Shown piece by piece: positions 4,834 through 6,179 of a DNA stretch of 6,179 nucleotides. This DNA is from Methanodesulfokora sp964525965. Its GTDB lineage: Archaea; Korarchaeota; Korarchaeia; Korarchaeales; Korarchaeaceae. Location: contig CAZGKA010000017.1 of NCBI GenBank assembly GCA_964525965.1, positions 1 to 6,179 on the forward strand, written 5' to 3'. Each line of letters opens with the position of its first letter. Position 1 is the first letter of the stretch. A program made the position numbers and the translations under genes. The notes under the pieces were generated by a model, which saw only the letters and a program-made list of their open reading frames with translations, was not told the origin of the DNA and did not search any database.

Positions 4834-5405
4834 TAGCCGTAGTCGATCTGGGGATAGGGAACCTGGCCAACGTGAGGAAGGCCCTAGGAGGGGTCGTGAC
4901 GAGCGACCCCTCTGAACTCAGGAAGGCCGATAAGATAGTGCTCCCAGGAGTTGGAAACTTCGGAGCGGTCATGAGGAAGTTGGAACCCCTGAGAGATGTC
5001 ATACTGGATGCGATAGACTCCGGAAAGCCCTTCCTCGGTATATGTCTGGGGATGCAGCTTCTCTTCGAGTGGAGCGAGGAGAGCGAGGGGGAGGGATTGA
5101 GGGTCCTGAGGGGAAACGTGATCAGGATCAGAAGGGGGAGAGTGCCCCACATAGGGTGGAACCAGGTCCACCTGATCAGGGAGTGTCCGCTGTTCGAGGG
5201 GGTGAGGAGCGGATCCCACTTCTACTTCGTCCACTCCTACCACGTGAACCCCGAGGACCCGGAGGTCGTGGTCGGACTGACCGATCACGAGGGCTACCTG
5301 TTTCCCTCAGCTATCTGGAAGGATAACGTGTTCGCGGTGCAGTTTCACCCGGAGAAGTCCAGCAGGAACGGATTGAAGGTCATGGAAAACTTCAGGAGGT
5401 TGTGA
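4830..5405 (+). CDS. hisH: Imidazole glycerol phosphate synthase, glutaminase subunit
   Basis: HisH hydrolyses glutamine and channels ammonia into HisF to make imidazole-glycerol phosphate and AICAR. The 191-residue protein is a class I (triad) glutamine amidotransferase: the nucleophile is C72 in GICLGMQLL, with H173 and E175 in QFHPEKS. VVDLGIGNL (4-12), VLPGVGNFG (37-45), VPHIGWNQ (105-112) and FYFVHSYHV (131-139) are all HisH hallmarks; PHIGWN is characteristic of HisH. The chain is slightly compact between the first strand and the PGVG loop. The start is a GTG overlapping the hisB stop as GTGA. AAGGG at 4816-4820 gives an acceptable ribosome site 9 nt upstream. The partner HisF begins at 6090, two genes along. 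Confidence 0.97.
   Translation: MIAVVDLGIGNLANVRKALGGVVTSDPSELRKADKIVLPGVGNFGAVMRKLEPLRDVILDAIDSGKPFLGICLGMQLLFEWSEESEGEGLRVLRGNVIRIRRGRVPHIGWNQVHLIRECPLFEGVRSGSHFYFVHSYHVNPEDPEVVVGLTDHEGYLFPSAIWKDNVFAVQFHPEKSSRNGLKVMENFRRL
5394..5400 (+). promoter_or_regulatory. Shine-Dalgarno site that sets the hisA start
   Basis: AGGAGGT lies in the final codons of hisH. It is only 1 nt from the in-frame GTG at 5402 but 7 nt from the TTG at 5408. Spacing therefore favours the TTG, which also gives the canonical HisA N-terminus. Confidence 0.6.
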
Positions 5406-5407
5406 TC

Positions 5408-6088
5408 TTGGAGGTCCTGCCGGCGATAGACATAATGAACGGGAGGGTTGTGAGGCTCACGAAGGGAAGGAGGGAAGAGGCGAAGGTCTACGGGGATCCT
5501 GTGGAGTTCGCCAGGAGGTTCTCCAGGTTCGTGGACAAGGTTCACGTGGTCGACCTCGATGGAGCATTCACCGGAAGGCCCAGAAACCTGGATCAGGTGG
5601 AGAGGATCGTCAGGGAGGCGGGCGTCAGGGTCCAAGTTGGGGGAGGCTTCAGGGACCTGGACAGCGTCGCCAGAGCTTACGATGTGGGCGTGGAGAACGT
5701 GGTCATCGGAACCAAGGCCCTGGACCTCGGGTTCCTGTCGGAAATCACTGAGAGGTTCAGAGGAATAACCGTGAGCCTCGACTCGAGGGGAGGCAAGGTC
5801 TCGATCAAGGGATGGACCGAGGACCTCGATCTGAGCGTTGAGGAGGCCTGCAGGGTGCTGGGCAGGTACGTGAACAGGTTTGTGTACACCTGTGTCGAGA
5901 GGGACGGGACCCTCTCCGGGGCTGAGGTTCTGAGGCCTCCCTGCGAGGGGGAGGTCATCTACGCTGGAGGCGTTTCCTCTGTGGGGGACGTCCTCCGGCT
6001 CAGGGATCTGGGCTTCTCCGGCGTGATAATAGGTAAGGCCCTGTACGAGGGCCTTCTCAAACTTGAGGATGTTCTGGCGGTGCTTTGA
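5408..6088 (+). CDS. hisA: ProFAR isomerase (phosphoribosylformimino-AICAR-P isomerase)
   Basis: HisA converts ProFAR to PRFAR, an Amadori rearrangement, on a beta/alpha barrel. With the TTG start it has 226 residues. Catalytic aspartates are D8 in VLPAIDIMNG and D125 in VSLDSRGG, one in each half-barrel as expected. Phosphate-binding loops are VGGGFRD (77-83) and YAGGVSS (185-191), followed by IIGKALYEG (207-215). DLDGAFTG (49-56) and CVERDGTLSGAE (162-173) are further family signatures. The TTG at 5408 gives MEVLPAID, matching the usual four residues before PAID, and has ideal Shine-Dalgarno spacing. The alternative GTG at 5402 adds two residues and overlaps the hisH stop by 4 nt like its neighbours. 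The gene ends 1 nt before hisF. PRA isomerase activity as well (PriA-like) cannot be excluded, but no trp gene is visible. Confidence 0.96.
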   Translation: MEVLPAIDIMNGRVVRLTKGRREEAKVYGDPVEFARRFSRFVDKVHVVDLDGAFTGRPRNLDQVERIVREAGVRVQVGGGFRDLDSVARAYDVGVENVVIGTKALDLGFLSEITERFRGITVSLDSRGGKVSIKGWTEDLDLSVEEACRVLGRYVNRFVYTCVERDGTLSGAEVLRPPCEGEVIYAGGVSSVGDVLRLRDLGFSGVIIGKALYEGLLKLEDVLAVL

Positions 6089-6089
6089 T

Positions 6090-6179
6090 ATGCTGGCCAA
6101 GAGGATAGTTGTGGCCCTGGATATAAGGGGCGGAAAGGTGGTCAAGGGGATAAGGTTCGAGAACGTGCGGGACGTGGGA
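6090..6179 (+). CDS. hisF: Imidazole glycerol phosphate synthase, cyclase subunit, N-terminal fragment
   Basis: The first 30 codons are present and the gene runs off the window. The start MLAKRIVVALDIRGGKVVKG and the following IRFENVRDVG match the HisF N-terminus, which cyclises PRFAR using ammonia from HisH. The catalytic D11 and the conserved K19 are present. The residue before the 'LD', usually a cysteine (CLD), is alanine here at position 9. The ATG lies 1 nt after the hisA stop, with GGCGGTG at 6077-6083 as a weak ribosome site. Confidence 0.95.
   Translation, partial: MLAKRIVVALDIRGGKVVKGIRFENVRDVG

Noticed and set aside
5345..6145. A 266-codon open frame on the minus strand opposite hisA
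   Set aside because: It is antisense to a clear HisA with all catalytic residues. The translation is proline- and histidine-rich low-information sequence, typical of antisense frames in GC-rich genes.

Overview
The window carries most of an archaeal histidine-biosynthesis operon. Upstream of it are a VapBC toxin-antitoxin pair, an unrecognised 206-residue protein, and the start of a divergently transcribed secreted (probably S-layer) protein. An archaeal, probably thermophilic, source is suggested by TATA-type promoters about 25 bp ahead of starts, at least two apparently leaderless genes, GGAGGTGATC-like Shine-Dalgarno sites, GTG/TTG starts, and heavy use of AGG for arginine and ATA for isoleucine. 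The phylum cannot be fixed by eye. A Thermoproteota/Korarchaeota-type lineage is a guess.

Layout. Positions 1-130 (minus) hold the first 43 codons of a protein with a signal peptide followed by a 'FPAPFV' segment. Its promoter, a 5'-end hairpin and a tandem AACGTT motif lie in 131-235. The rest of the 249-base gap to 380 holds only a weak plus-strand promoter. Positions 380-1000 encode an unrecognised protein whose C-terminal half faintly resembles FMN-binding split-barrel proteins. Positions 1027-1676 hold vapB (AbrB/MazE-fold antitoxin) and vapC (PIN-domain ribonuclease), overlapping by 13 nt, with a perfect 18-bp palindrome in the vapB promoter. After an 86-base gap containing a promoter and a small inverted repeat, the his genes run to the end of the window: hisZ, hisG, hisD, hisB, hisH, hisA and the first 30 codons of hisF.

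How the genes work together. HisG (short form) and HisZ should form the ATP-phosphoribosyltransferase that commits PRPP and ATP to the pathway. HisA isomerises ProFAR to PRFAR. HisH and HisF make imidazole-glycerol phosphate and AICAR. HisB dehydrates IGP, and HisD oxidises histidinol to histidine. The hisI/hisE (phosphoribosyl-ATP/AMP steps), hisC (aminotransferase) and histidinol-phosphatase genes are not in the window. The his genes overlap or abut at every junction, so they look like one translationally coupled transcript. HisD and HisB each show a shortened loop near the active site compared with the family patterns I know.

No wholly new system is evident. The best leads are the VapB operator palindrome, the S-layer promoter and leader architecture, the short-HisG/HisZ pairing in an archaeon, and the unidentified protein at 380-1000.
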